Source of the DNA: Thuidium tamariscinum
Lineage: Eukaryota; Streptophyta; Bryopsida; Hypnales; Thuidiaceae
Assembly (NCBI GenBank): GCA_947034885.2
Contig: OX344752.2
Coordinates: forward strand, 558,001-622,000
Direction: 5' to 3'
DNA: 64,000 bases
Shown piece after piece: positions 24,689 through 37,700 of this stretch (positions within the stretch are counted from its first letter, which is position 1; every line of letters starts with the position of its first letter). Made by a program: the position numbers and the translations under genes. Below the pieces are notes generated by a model. It was not told where the DNA came from, did not search any database, and saw only the letters and a list, made by a program, of their open reading frames with translations.

Positions 24689-26237
24689 CTCTAGAAAACT
24701 CCCAACACTTGACAAGCCAATCTATTTTCTAGAGCCACCCAATCTACTGAAAAGTGGGAATTCCTTTTTTTTTTAAAATAGAGACTCGCCTTGTGTGAAT
24801 ATCGGATTATTCCAAGAAATATATTTCACTTTTCTATTCTACAATTGTCAAAAGAAGGTGCTTCACATGTGCTTCAAATATGAAACAACACTTTGTTACA
24901 ACCTCTTCCATTTACCTACTAGTACTTGATAATGAATGCTTTGACATTTGGAAGTATGAGGAAGTGCAAAAATAGGGGAAAAGTTCTTAAATAAATGTAA
25001 TGCAAGGGTCCCTCATAACACTTCTTAGCAACCTTGTGGAGAGTCCACAATTTCTCTTATATTTGTATTTAAAGTCATTCACTGTGAAAAGTCAACGTCT
25101 TAGAATATTGTCAATTTAATCTTGACAAGTTTTTTATAAACTAACATTAGAAAGTCACCTTCAAGATCTTGGTGTAACTTTTATTTTGAGTTAAGTAAAT
25201 GAATTGTTCGTGTCATCTTGACAGATTGTGGGAGTTAAGATTTGTGACATTAACATACACTATAAAATTCTAATTGATAAAGATTTTCATTTCAAACAAT
25301 GCCTTGAATAGTGCCAAAAATGTCAAATTTCATCAATTTTGTTGATGGTCAGCATTTGAATGGTCAACAACTCATTAGGAGGGATTTGAAGGCTAAAGAA
25401 GATTGCAAATTCCCACAACCTGAAAATGCTAGAATTGCCTTGGGAACGCAAAATTGAAAGAATTCTATGTAATCAAGTGATTTCCATGTCATTAATTTTT
25501 TTTTTGAATATTTTTTTGGACTTTTTTTCATATTTCAGGGTCCAATATATATATTTTTTAGGTAATTACTATCTGACAACAACTAGCAGTTCTCTGAACA
25601 GTTTTGATAATAGACCCTAAAATGGCCCTGTAGAGGCCTCCAATCCCTTCTAATGTTGATGAGATAACCTTACATTGAGATCAAACAAATGTCAATTTCA
25701 TTGAAGGGGCACAATTCTAATTCCCTAAAATTGTGATTTATATATATAGAGAGATGTAACATTACATTTTGAACATGTGTTAGATTTTTTTTTTTATGAT
25801 AGGTGCTTTGAAAGGTGACAAAGTAATAGAATACTTTTAATTTTAATGAAGCTTACCTTCATTAAATATCATTTGTCTTTAAAATTACTACATTAAATAT
25901 GTACCATTTGTCTCAAAATCATTTTAATTCTTACTAAATTTTTTAAAATTACTTAGAAAATAATAATATTCTGAATAGTTTAAGAAAACATCTATGACAG
26001 TAATATTGTCAAGTCCTTTTCATTAATGGTTTATAAAGAGTATTATTTAAAGATTAAGGTCTTTTTGAAATAACATCAATTGGCAATTTTGAGATTATTT
26101 TCAAAATTATTCACATATGATTACATATATGCTTCTAGAAAGTTTTCAAAAATTATACAATCTTCATCTAGCATCAATAAGTACTTCATTCTAAATATTC
26201 AATCCAAATATTTTCAACAATGCCCCATTTGACAAAA
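24689..26237. other. AT-rich intergenic DNA with a short family F copy
   Basis: Apart from the 283-bp family F copy at 25,373-25,655, I see only AT-rich sequence. No gene, RNA or other bounded element is visible. Confidence 0.4.
25373..25655. mobile_element. 283-bp short family F element
   Basis: Its ends are CATTAGGAGGGATTTGAAGG and the near-inverted GAGGCCTCCAATCCCTTCTAATG region. The interior (CATGTCATTAATTTTTTTT) resembles the middle of the copy at 14,798. It is non-coding. Confidence 0.5.
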
Positions 26238-26970
26238 GAGCCACTGCAAGAAAGACTGACCGATCTATGTAGCGTTTTCCACAATACTGCTGAAATTTTC
26301 GGGAGTACTGTATAATTAGAAAAACAATTATTAAAAGATGTGAAAAATATGTTTTATGTGTATACCTCTAAGAAGAAGGTACCGTAGGAAGGAAAAGTGT
26401 AGAAAATTTCTCTAAGTAGGAGAACTAGAAAAGTGCAAATTTTCATGAAAATAGGTACTTTGACATTTTAATTTGTAAAAAATAGGAAAAAGAATTTTAA
26501 AAAAAACTAAAAATTGTCAATTTGGGATAACTTTATGATGAAGAGATTTCACCAAAATAAAGATCTCAAAACCATCTTAAATGTTCAAAAGTATGCGCGC
26601 AAGGGAGGCCTGTTCGTGCACATGTAGAGGAAAGAGAATAATGATTTTTGAGATTTCCTTTGGTAGAAACATGCCTACCTAGTATGGAAATAGACCACAA
26701 AAATTTCAGCTTTAGATCATTAATTTAGGATGCTCCCCAGTACTAAGAACCCCTAAACCACAAAGTGTGACAAATTAGCTTAATTGAAATTTAATTATAA
26801 AATGATTTTTGAAAATTTCTGAAAAATAAGGGATTTGATTATTGTCATATCAGACATCTTCAGTCAAAATTTCAAGTTAATATGGTTCATACTCTAAAAG
26901 TTATAATCAATAACAACTCCATCATTCAAAGTGTAACACAAAATAGTACCGGTCTTTCTTGCAATCACCC
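26238..26970. mobile_element. 733-bp GGGTSATTGCAAGAAACAC-family element
   Basis: The left end is diverged (GAGCCACTGCAAGAAAGACT). The right end is GGTCTTTCTTGCAATCACCC. AAAA flanks it at 26,234-26,237 and 26,971-26,974. It has the same length as the element at 52,522-53,254 and a collinear interior. There is no gene. Confidence 0.75.
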
Positions 26971-26974
26971 AAAA

Positions 26975-28141
26975 TATCTATTTAACCAAAAACTTGATAT
27001 TTTCTATAATGCAATTTTTAAAAATAATAAAAATCCCATCTAACATCAATAAGTACTTGATTCCCAATGTTCAATCTAAATATTCCCAACACTACCCCAT
27101 TTAACACAATATCAACTTAATTATAAACTTGATATATTTTGTAATGTGATTCTCATGGTCCAAATTACGCACAAGGATGATTATAGACTAACTATATAGA
27201 CTTTTCCAATGTGCTAACACTAATCATAATGCTTTTTGTTTAGATATTCCATTGCTAGTAACAAATACCTTATAATGAACCACAACTAAAAATTTAGCAA
27301 TGCTCTAAATGATTTTTCATAACTTCAAATTGTTCATATCATGGTTGCATATTGTTCAAATCATTCATATTGGACCTACAACCAATGCCATTCTTTAAAA
27401 AAAAAGGCAAAGTAGAGGAAACTAAAATCCACCATTTGAAAAATGATCCCATCTCATATAATGACCCCCATGTTCCAACAATTCATCTAATTTCATCCGA
27501 CACTTGATGGATCTTATCTAAATTGTTCATATGTTCAATGGGCTAATAGCCTAGTGGGATAAGTATGGCTTCACTAAATATCTACAATCACTAATCTTTG
27601 GATGAAAATGGGTTTGTCTCACATCACAAAATCCCACTTTAATTATTAGATTGCATAAGAAAATTCATATATGTGGGTGAGATAACAATTTGATCTCAAT
27701 AGAGTTTGGCTCTTGTACTCAGATCTCCCAATGAAGCACACTCCTACATATTGGTTGAAATGCTCAAATTGATGCAAATAGTATCCTCTACCTTGAAACA
27801 AACAGAACCCTTTACCTATCAAGTTTCTAATAATCACGAGAGAGAACAAGGGAAAACACTTGACAGGTTCCATGTACCTGCAAGCAGCTGGAATTCTCAT
27901 CACTACAATTCTTGAAATAAACTTAACTTGAAGTAGAGCTTCTGGTCCTATTGTGAGGGATTGTCAGAAACGAGAGCTCTTGTAAAATGTATGAGAAAAC
28001 TATCACCGTAATGTTAATATTAGCATCAATGCATCGTATCATCCCATGACTGACCAGAAGCTTGGCATTTCTTCAGAATATCGCTATTGTTGAGTATCAT
28101 CATATATATCACGTTAAAAAACGCTCATCCCAAGAGAAGAA
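26975..28141. other. Intergenic DNA downstream of the glutaredoxin gene
   Basis: AT-rich sequence. The part from about 27,700 may include the 3' UTR of the glutaredoxin gene on the - strand. No separate gene is supported. Confidence 0.35.
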
Positions 28142-30639
28142 TCAGCTCCTCTTCTTCACATCTTTCAGTAATTTCTCAAGCTCCCCTGACTGTCACACGT
28201 ACAGATCAGAGATCCGATTGATCTGTCAGGATAGATGCTGAAAAATTCTAAGGGCTGATCTACGTGCATGATTTTCTTAAATGAGATGCAATAACTAGAT
28301 AATTGGTAAAACGTCAATATACCCTGTGCATGGAGATGACAATGTCGGATCCTCCAACAAACTCGCCGTTCACGTATACTTGTGGAATAGTGGGCCAATT
28401 ACTGCATTCAAAAGCACAAAGTAGCTCAGTTTCATTTAAATTTGACCACACTGGAGATACTTATAAAAGCCTCCCAACTATCAATGATTGATCTCGTATA
28501 CAGAATTAGCAGAGGTTTTGGAGCTCATAAAGACGCTCTCAAGCAAACGGAAGAAAATGTCAGTTTTGTGTCTGAAAGAAAATGAGATTTTGCGTCCATC
28601 GCTCCGACCCAAGAATCACAAAAACTTCAAGTCGGGTCCGTCAAGCAGCTGCAAAAATCCATTTAAGAGTATAAATGCTAACCCTGCAACAAAGGTCTAG
28701 TAGACAGCTCAATTTAAAATAGCGTACCTGAACTCCTTGATAGCCGTTCTAAGCTCCGGGTCAGTAAGAACATTTCTCGTCTTATACTGCACACCTGCAT
28801 GCTGCGTACCCTATAAATGAAACCGGATTTATAAACTAAAAAGTAAAACACCTGACGAAGAACCTTCCCCATTGAGTTTTGCGAGAAGACAATTTCAAGA
28901 CACTCAAAATTTTCCACTGTCAACAACTAAATCACAACTAGGCTATGATGCTTCCAGAATGCCCACCAACATGTCTGGAGTAAGAGGAGACCGATTTTAG
29001 TCTTGCAGCCACAAGGTGCGCATGAAGCACATCAGAAACAAGGCTTTCAATCAATTCGATATTTCAGGAACTTTTAGACATCATAGAAATAGTCTTTTCC
29101 ATAGTCCATAGGGAGGTCACATTGTTCCAACAAGGTCTGCTCATGTCTCATACGGAGACCTCCCCATGAATTATGAATTCTATTTGTGATGAATGTATTT
29201 GATTCTATTCATTCAATTAATATTCATTGAGGAAGCTTAAAAAATTGTGAAATATATCAATGGGGAGGGAAGAATACTCTACATGAAATAGTGATACAGA
29301 TATTCTAGAGGAAGTGCATTGATTTAATATGATCTTATTATCTTTAGTTCAAGCACTTAGGGGTTCAGTTGTGGAATATTGTACCATATTCATCCAAAAT
29401 GCGAACAACCATTGCACTAAACCCACATTGAGGGGCTTCAGGTACTCCTTTCATATAAACCAACACTGGATTTTCTTTGACATCCTGTGGTCTCCATCAA
29501 CATCAGATAGCACACATTATGATTGTAGACAGAGACGTTTCAAGCTATAAAAACACCAACCTGTTTCTAAACTACCTCTTATAAATTCTAGCCTAAAATG
29601 TACAAACCTATGCATGAGAGCCTATGATCAAATTTGGGTAAATATTCATAGTTTATTCATACAGTGTCCAAAAAATGCATGCTAAGAGACTCTCTATCTC
29701 CTTCACAATTCCCAACAATAATTTATAAAATTTCATAGTCCGAACAATATTCAAATGCTTATTCAGACGATTATAGGCATAATCAAAGAATATGCTTAAG
29801 GAAAATGAAGATTGTATATCACCTTCTCGATGTGCTCCTGCACGGACGGTAAAGAAGAACCGTCTTTCTGCACGGGCTTAAAATCATCGTGTGAATCCGA
29901 TCCATCCCCAGTAACACTGATGCCCATTCGCTGTTGCCACCAGGGGACTGCCATTCCAAGTTAGATCTTAGCCTCCTTCCTCTGAAATAGAATTCTAACA
30001 CTATTGACCTTCTGTTGGAAGACCTTTCGTTTGGAAGAAATCATGCTTCCTTGGAGATCTTAAAACACTGGAAAACAAATCGTGGAGACGATGGCAAAAA
30101 CAATCATATGCCTAGAAGAGAATGGAAGAGACCTCATAGGCAACTATTTGGGCAAATTATGAAGTATAAAGTATCTTTGTGCGCACAATAAGGTCTGTCT
30201 GCGGGAAAAAAATCCTTCAGAGGATATATAGTCCTCTGTTCAGTAATATTGTAATGGACTCCTGAGGATGAAAACAAAACTCATCTTCAAGACCAAAATT
30301 GGATTTGAGCAGCAAGCATCGACGAAGCATTCACATGATCCTCAAACCCTAAACCCTAAATATCCGAGCCAGAGAAGACCCAAGGGTTTCAGAGCAATTC
30401 CAAAGCTCGGAATGTCACCAACACTAAACACGCTCCACAATTCAAAAAAAAATCGCGAGGCTATTCGACAACTGTGAAGAATGTTTTCTCATACCATTCT
30501 GTCGATCGGTCCAAGCAAAGGCCACAGCATTCCACCTCGATGAAGCTACAGCCGTGAAGCGCGCTTGAAGTGGAGGTGGTGGTTGTGCTATTGCCCTTTG
30601 CAGCAGCTGCGACAAGCCTCGTCCTCCTCTCCTCCACAT
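28142..30639 (-). CDS. GRXS15: Mitochondrial monothiol glutaredoxin, CGFS type, 6 exons
   Basis: Exons 30639-30495, 29947-29823, 29484-29385, 28794-28728, 28401-28323 and 28189-28142 join with matching phases to 187 residues. Residues 1-60 are Arg/Ser/Ala-rich ([16 protein letters not shown]), as in a mitochondrial presequence. Next come [11 protein letters not shown] and [10 protein letters not shown]. The active-site segment is [11 protein letters not shown], with the single cysteine of CGFS glutaredoxins, followed by [19 protein letters not shown] (the TVP-like loop and GG glutathione-binding segment) and SGELEKLL. This family carries [2Fe-2S] clusters with glutathione in the mitochondrial iron-sulfur pathway. 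Order and spacing match plant GRXS15 (about 170 residues), so the symbol denotes orthology inferred from motifs. The first in-frame ATG of exon 1 was chosen. The gene appears intact. Confidence 0.93.
30344..30360. promoter_or_regulatory. Telo-box-like repeat in glutaredoxin intron 1
   Basis: AAACCCTAAACCCTAAA, two and a half plant telomere-type units, lies in the first intron near the 5' end of the glutaredoxin gene. Telo-boxes are common near the starts of plant housekeeping genes. It may be regulatory, or a small interstitial telomeric tract. Confidence 0.4.
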
Positions 30640-31040
30640 TGCTACAGACTCAATCAATCCCCTGCCTCGCTCGCTCTCGCTCTACAACATCGAACTACGT
30701 TTGCCCAATTGAGCAAGAAACAAAGCTCCAAACACGAGGAGAGGGACACCAATTGAATGGAGCTGTCGAATGCGTCGTGGACTGTGCTGAGACTGCTGAG
30801 TGCAGAAACATGGAGTGCAGAATTGGATGCAGAAATGGCAGAAAAATGGAATCGATGTGCGACTCTAGGAAAGTTGATTGTCGCTTGCGTGATCGAACGT
30901 TCTTCAGACGACGATGCGGGAAGCTGGAGGTGCTGGAATTGCCAGTGTGAATGCAACCAAGCTCACTTAGCCCTTGAAGGACGGACCCTGCCTGCCACCC
31001 TGGTGACCGTGAATTCACTTACTTCGATACCGTGGGAATC
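30640..31040 (-). promoter_or_regulatory. Upstream region of the glutaredoxin gene
   Basis: Balanced-composition DNA directly upstream of the glutaredoxin ATG, before AT-rich repeats resume. Open frames on both strands here overlap each other and show no recognisable protein. It probably holds the promoter and 5' UTR. No clear TATA box was fixed. Confidence 0.35.
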
Positions 31041-31593
31041 AATAGTTTAGAAAAATCCAATTGGAATTTGGAAGTCAAAGCACTGTAGAAGATCTCCCCT
31101 TTTTTCACAAAATTGTGAGGATGAATAGTTGCACTTCAATCCTACATACAAAGATTTAGTGACATTCAACAGATGTCAAATGTTTTTGTCAACATTTAAG
31201 GGTTATAATCAAGTAGGGTCCAAAAAAAGTAGTTAATTCTAGAAGGACGCAGGGACCCCTGTGGAATTCATCATTTCTAAAACCATGGGAATCATCGGTA
31301 ATAAAATATTCAAAAAAACTCATTTGAAGTCAAAGAACTATAGAAGACTTTCACTTTCCACTTCTAAAACCAAGGATGAATGATTGTATTTTTGTCCTAA
31401 ATCATTCATGAGGACCATTTTGGTCCGTGGCATCTTTACAAGGTTAACCTCTAGAGGATGGACCTATAACCACACTTTTCAAGCCTCATTATCGATCATT
31501 GAATTTGTTGCCATTTTTCAACTAGATATGTATGAAAATTTATATTTATTATTTAGAGCTGAAATTACATGTCTTCTATACTTCACAAAAAAT

Positions 31594-32150
31594 TAAAATT
31601 CTTTTAGTAGAAAATTGATTTTTATAAGAATTTTTGAAGAAAAAGTGGAGAAAAATGACATCAAACGAAAAAGTATTTCAAAAAATCTGAAAATTTCACC
31701 ATTGATATATATTACATTAACAAAAATCTATACAAAAATTGTAGTGTAAACTAAATTTTTGTGTCATTCTATAATTAGAAAACAAAAGACATTGAAAATA
31801 CATCAAAAGTTCAAAATACAATAAAATAGTCAATATTATGAATTGAAATTGAAATTGGAGTAGAAACTAGAGTAGAAGGCCTTCATTTTGTTAATTGGAC
31901 TCAAATTAAAAACATGTCATTTTTGTAGAGAAATTTCAGATTTAGAAAAAGGAATGACAACTTTCCAAAATACACTAAAATAGTGTACCATATTTTGTGA
32001 TGTATTTCTTTTTAATAAATTTTCATCCACGTGTAGACAAACACTAGCAAGACTACAAAGTACAAACTCAATTAGACTCCTCATAGACTTCTATGAAAGG
32101 TCAACAAATAAAAAATGGATGAAAACTTCTTGCAATCTCTTTTTCGAGCT
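31594..32150. repeat. Interspersed repeat B, copy 2
   Basis: Collinear with bases about 180-760 at the left edge of the window, including AGTGGAGAAAAATGA, ATTTCAAAAAATCTGAAAAT and CTATGAAAGGTCAACAAAT. It is non-coding. The sequence between 31,041 and 31,593 is AT-rich with nothing further recognised. Confidence 0.5.
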
Positions 32151-32174
32151 CATTGCATTCTCATCAAAGCCATG

Positions 32175-33150
32175 AATTCAGGCTCACTGCCCAAGGGGCC
32201 CAAAAGTGTCCTCACACAGTCTAGCATCCAACTTCAAAGTAATGTAACTTTTGCATCTAATGTCTAAATTTAATAAAACTTGTTGGGAAAGTTGAGCATA
32301 GAGGTCTAATTTCTATGGTAAAATTTTCAAATCAATCCAAGTTGTATTGAGTTTTTGGCAGCCAATCAAAGTTTTCAGGTTCAATTTGAGTTCACCAAAC
32401 TGTATTTTAGGGCTGCAACTTCGGGGGCTTTTATCTTTTTCATTCAATGCTTGATTTCAATCAAATTTGTTGTGTTTTGTTTGCCTTGAGGTCTAATTAA
32501 TATGGTATAAGTTTCATGTCAATCCAAGTTGTTTGGAATGTTTGGAAGCAATTTGAAGTTCAAAATCCTGCCATTTTTGGAGTGCAGTGAGCTTTGGCAA
32601 CTTATAACTTCTTTTTACATGGTCCATTTACAACAATTTTTGTTGGAAAAGTTGAGCATATTATTCTACTTTTTGTAGTTTAAATTTTATATCTATCCAA
32701 GAACTAATGAGTGACTAAAAAGCATTTTAGTAAAGAGAGGTTTAGCCATAGATGTGATTTTTTGCTACTTTTTACATTGTTTTTTGACATTTCAAAACAA
32801 TTTTGCAAACACAATGAGTCAATTTAATGATATTTTTTTACCAAAGTGTTTTTTAATTTATTTTTGAATAATTTTGTAGTTTAAAGTTTTTTCATTTGAG
32901 TAGGTTTAGAAATCAAATTTTACTCTAAATGTGTTTTAAAGAAAATTTTAGCATCTTTTTTGAACACTAAAACATTGTAATCTTTCAATCTATACATTCA
33001 ATTGACTCCAAATTTGATGTACAACATCTTTAACATGCACACTATAAGATTTTATGGTTAAAATTTTCATACGTTACTCACATTTAGACTTATAACACTT
33101 GAAAAGAAGTGTTGTTTTCTGACATGGTTGGGGTTTGGGCGGTGAGGGGT
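32175..33150. repeat. Family C repeat, copy 2
   Basis: Collinear with 21,207-22,141. The left end keeps a CACTGCCCAAGGGGCCC remnant. The right end finishes GGGCGGTGAGGGGTTTAAGG, the inverse of the left end of the other copy. It is about 970 bp with no ORF. DNA from 33,151 to 33,777 is AT-rich with nothing recognised. Confidence 0.5.
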
Positions 33151-33777
33151 TTAAGGGTTAAAACAAAAATGAAAAAGGAACCAGTTGGTTTTTAAAGTAC
33201 AAAGAAAAATATTGGTAGAAAATTGTAGAAAAAGAATTTTTTAAAAATGAAAATGAGGAAAAGAACAAAAATGGGTATTGAAAAGATAAGTTGAATATGG
33301 AAATTGAAGGAAAATAGACTTGAAAGTTTTTCTAAATCATAGGAAAATTAAGAGGGTTTAAAAACTAAACACTTAAGAAATTTGAATCGAAAAGTTTACA
33401 GTTTAATAAATCATCATAGATAAATTTGGATGTAATTGTTGAAGATGAGTTGGATGGATTTATATGAGAATTGGCATGGCTACTTGTATTGTTTATAAAA
33501 ACTTCAACATAATAGTAACTTCTATCATTTGCACCGAGATGTATACCATAATTATTTTTGTCATTTGTTTCAAATTGTGTATTGTGATTATCTATATCAT
33601 TTGTACCAAACCAAGCACCAAGAAGCCTAAAATCATCATTGTGTTGCTAATTAGTTAGTATATTTTGTTTTTGAGAATCTCTATTTAGTTTTTTTTATCT
33701 TGTGGTAATGAATAGTTGAACATGTTTTGATTTTCAAAGCATTAAGTTTCTAGAATTATGATTTTATACTTTAGAAT

Positions 33778-33807
33778 GGGTGATTGCAAGAAACACTTGT
33801 CCTATTT
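33778..33807 (+). repeat. Left terminal inverted repeat of the 15.4-kb element
   Basis: Thirty bases identical, in inverted orientation, to 49,111-49,140. Preceded by the GAAT duplication at 33,774-33,777. Confidence 0.97.
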
Positions 33808-34718
33808 TGTGTCACACGTTGCGTTTGGAAGTTGTCATTGGGCATAAGTATTGCAAAAATAATCGGATGAATCTGAAATTTCGACCAAAGCTTCCTCTAG
33901 CATGGAAGAATGTACTTGAATTTTTTCAATTTTTTCGAAAATGATTGAATACAGGTTTTTGAATTTTGAACAAATGTCACACTTGCGGTTTTGCTAGTTT
34001 TTAGTACTATTGAATACCTTTTTGGAAGAGTTATGGCATGGAACTTGGAGGGGGTCTTCCTTACATAAAAATGCAACTTCCCAGGAGAGGGATTTTTGAT
34101 TGCCTTATGCAATTGAGTTCCACATTGGGCTAAAATGAGCAACATTTACAATGAATTTCTGAATACTGGATAATAGAATTTCCATGTATGATTCGGTTTC
34201 ATGATAGTTCTCTAAGTTGGCTACAATGGCCATTTTTTATTTGAATTTTTTGAATGCTCCATGTATTTTCCAAAAATACAAATGCATAACTGTGATTTTT
34301 GAACATAAATCTGACTCTCAACCTCAGAGTAGTAGTCCAGGGTATATAGCAGGAGTCTATAGGACTGCTGAGGGCCCCCATTCTGTCCACTGTGGCTTAC
34401 TTTCATCAAGAATTTATGATCCGCCACTGTGCATTGCTTTTATGGTGACTTTAATATCTCTGCTGTCAAATCCGACATGTCATGGCTGCATGGCATCTAC
34501 GAGGTGGGATGGATGAACGCTGCCGCCGCCGCAGGAGTCCACAAACTCCAGTGTACCGTAGTATTGCGAGAAGGCAGGCGAGTAGTCGACCTTTGCATTT
34601 TCTGATTTTGTTTTGCAACAATTCTTTGAGCAACCTTGTTGTGAATAGAATTCTGTAGAGCCTTTAGCGCATACCCTCGCTATGACAAGAGGCCTGGTGT
34701 AGATGTGGGCATGGAGTC
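33808..34718 (+). other. Left subterminal region of the 15.4-kb element
   Basis: Between the terminal repeat and the transposase start. A GTTGCGTTT motif near 33,828 is also found next to the right terminal repeat. The promoter and perhaps a 5' exon of the transposase gene should lie here. A short alanine-rich frame at 34,514 could be such an exon, but I could not join it with confidence. Confidence 0.35.
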
Positions 34719-37700
34719 ATGGACGGTGTTCCCCAACGTACTCGTCCTGGTCCGTGGACTCGAGGGATCCTGCTTGCTACTGCAGTGGGTGATCGACGAC
34801 AACGTTGGAGGGAGCGTCAGCGCCGTAGTCGTGCAAATCGCGCAGCTGAATATGACAATGGTGTTGAAGGGGCAGGTACCGGTAATGAGCTGGATCTTCA
34901 ATGGGGTTGCACAAGGCATCGGAGTAGTGTCTGGAGGAGTGCAAATCATGTCACAGCATCCCTTTCGCGATTGTTAGAACGTATTGATGATTCAAATTTT
35001 AGGGCTCAGGTTCTAGAGAAGGTCTTCACTAGTCGCAGCATTCGTCCACTGCTTCCTCCTTACTATCCTACTCCTGAAGTAGCGAGGGCCCAACGACAGA
35101 TTATACAAAACATTCGCTCCGACCTTGTGGCTATGAAGATCCCCCACTCTTCGGGGATGCTAGCTCGTAAGCGGTCAATTATGGAAGCAGTCGTCGGCGA
35201 ATTAGATTCCGACATTACTAAATTCCATAGCATTCTTGGAACAAGGAAGGCGAATTTGATGGCCGCTGTGGAACGACTACGATCAGCAGCTTCAGAAAGT
35301 TCATCCCGCTTTGGACTTCCAGCACGCAAGAAAAGAGCAGGTGGTATTTGCAACGAGGTCAAGGCTCTTGTATTGCAGTGGTGGACAGAGGAAACTCGCG
35401 TGAGTCCAGGGAGACGGGACGTGCGCCGCAAACGCCTTGGTCGGAATTCGTACGAAACTCATGCAGCGCATCTCCTGATGGAAACCCAGGTTCTATCATC
35501 ATATCAAACCTTCTTAAGATGTCTTATTCATTCTTTGATATTCATCTGTCATACCTTGATGTCCTCATCAGTGATCTTCTTTTCAATAGTCTCTAAGAGT
35601 ACATTTTCTTGTAAGTTATGAAATTGATTCATACTGTGTCATACTAATTATACAAATCATAGTCATAGCATGCATTCCTTATGACAAGTCCTTGTCATTC
35701 TAACGTGACAAGAACTTCAGTATTCACTCCTTGTACGTCATTGATTCTTTTCCTTTGGAAGGTCTCCATCCTTTAGTTATGTGCCTCTTATGAGTATATT
35801 TTTTGACTCCTTCAATGAAATTCCAGTACACTGCAGTACCTTTTAGAGAGAAGCCTTCCTTTGCTATATACTTCTATCAGTCACTTTTCAGGACTTAGGG
35901 TTACATTTAAGTATTGTTTTTTAGAAATGCAAGAACGATTCCAATAGTAGTCCATTGTGTTTGAGTCCATCCAAAATCGAAGGGAATACTGACATTCATG
36001 TTTTAGGACTACTACTTCATTCACTGTATACATGCTCAATTTACATGGTAGTACCGCAACTCATGAGGTGCCTTAGTTGATTACTACATAGTACTGCCAT
36101 TCCATATTTACTTTGTCAAGTACTTATACAACGTTGTACAATGCTTGTACAACGCTGTACTTATAGCAGGTTCATACCATTTGAACAGAATAGACAAAAT
36201 CCTCTCTTCAGAAGCCCAGACTACTAATTCTTCCACTTAATACTTCTAAGTCCCTTATACATCCTACACAATTAGATGATATACTATAGAGTATGGACGG
36301 TACTGTTGAACACCATGCTGCATACTAAACCATTGAGTAGTACTTCTCTTGAAGGAGCACTCTCCATTATAGTCCTTCTCCTCGTCAAGACTTCAGCTTC
36401 CATTCACAGAACCATTAGTACTATGTGTCATTCAATTCTACAACCCTATCCTATGAAGAGTGCTTTGGATTGACATCATGTTCACCTTACCACTATGCAG
36501 TCTTAGAATTGTTACCAAGTACTCCTCGATATTCCATGGTCGAAGTTCTTACTACTGCGTAGTACTTGGATTGACCCGTTTAAATTTACACAGAACTCTC
36601 AGTACTATAGTACTCTTTCTTGTAGTCAACTTTTTCATCTCACTAGTACCTTTGCATCACTATATGAATTGCTTTGTGCCGTCAGATATAGTCTTAGTAC
36701 ACATTCTTTACATATACGTAGACGTGTTGACATGCTTTGCTCTTTTTAAGACAATGAAATTGTCATAGTTAGTATTACAGAGTCCTATATCGTGGACATG
36801 TATAGTGTATAGTACTATGTAAGTAAAATTAGTACTACTAGAATATTGGGTATTACACACTTTTACGTTCATCTACTTCACTTCTTCTAAGACACTTTAG
36901 GACACTTTGTGCTCCCAGAAGATAGTGTCATAGTACTAACTAAGTACTATGTCGTTAGACATGTTCTATACTTGTAGTACTTTGTATAACTACTAGTACT
37001 CGGACTATTAACTTTAGTCGTACTACATGTTGCATGACTAGAGTACTTTGTAGTCTTTTTAGTACTAGAAATACTAACGTAGGTCTCTCTACAACTCAAA
37101 AAGCATTACTCAGTTTAATGAAGCACAAGCGACTCAAGTGCTTAATATGCGAACTTCCTTTTGCTGCTTTGTAGTTTATATTGACAATGGAGGTACTATG
37201 CATGTTCTTGATAATTGATTTTATGCAGTATATTTCCCCACTCATAGTATTATTGCTAACTAGTAGTACTGCCGTTGGTGGCTTGTAGATGCAATTGTTT
37301 GCACGCTTCACTGAAGTGCATCCAGAGTGTTCCATCCAGCACCGAGCTTTTATTGGTCTTCGACCTTTTTTTGTTATTAAGTGCAAAGATCGTAACGTGT
37401 GTTGCTGCCGCTATCATATCCAAGTGTTGTATTTGTTGGAGGCTCTAAATGCCTTCCGTGACCCTCGTAGAGGTGCTCATGTTCTTATCCAATGCACCTG
37501 CACCTGCATTGTGTGTGACCCAGACGATGAAGGCTTCTGCAACATAGGAAGGAGCCGCTTTGCTGGGGTTACAGCCCTCTGGGAATCCTTCCTCTGTCCA
37601 AAAGCGGAGGACGAAGAATTCCACCGTCCAGATTGCTTGTTCGGTACCTGTGTTGACTGTGGTGTGCGATTCTTTGATGTCTGTCCCCGGGAGAGGTTAA

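Noticed and set aside
34199-34516. Frames of 63-99 residues at the left of the large element
   Set aside because: They overlap in opposite directions, lack recognisable sequence, and do not join the transposase exons by phase.
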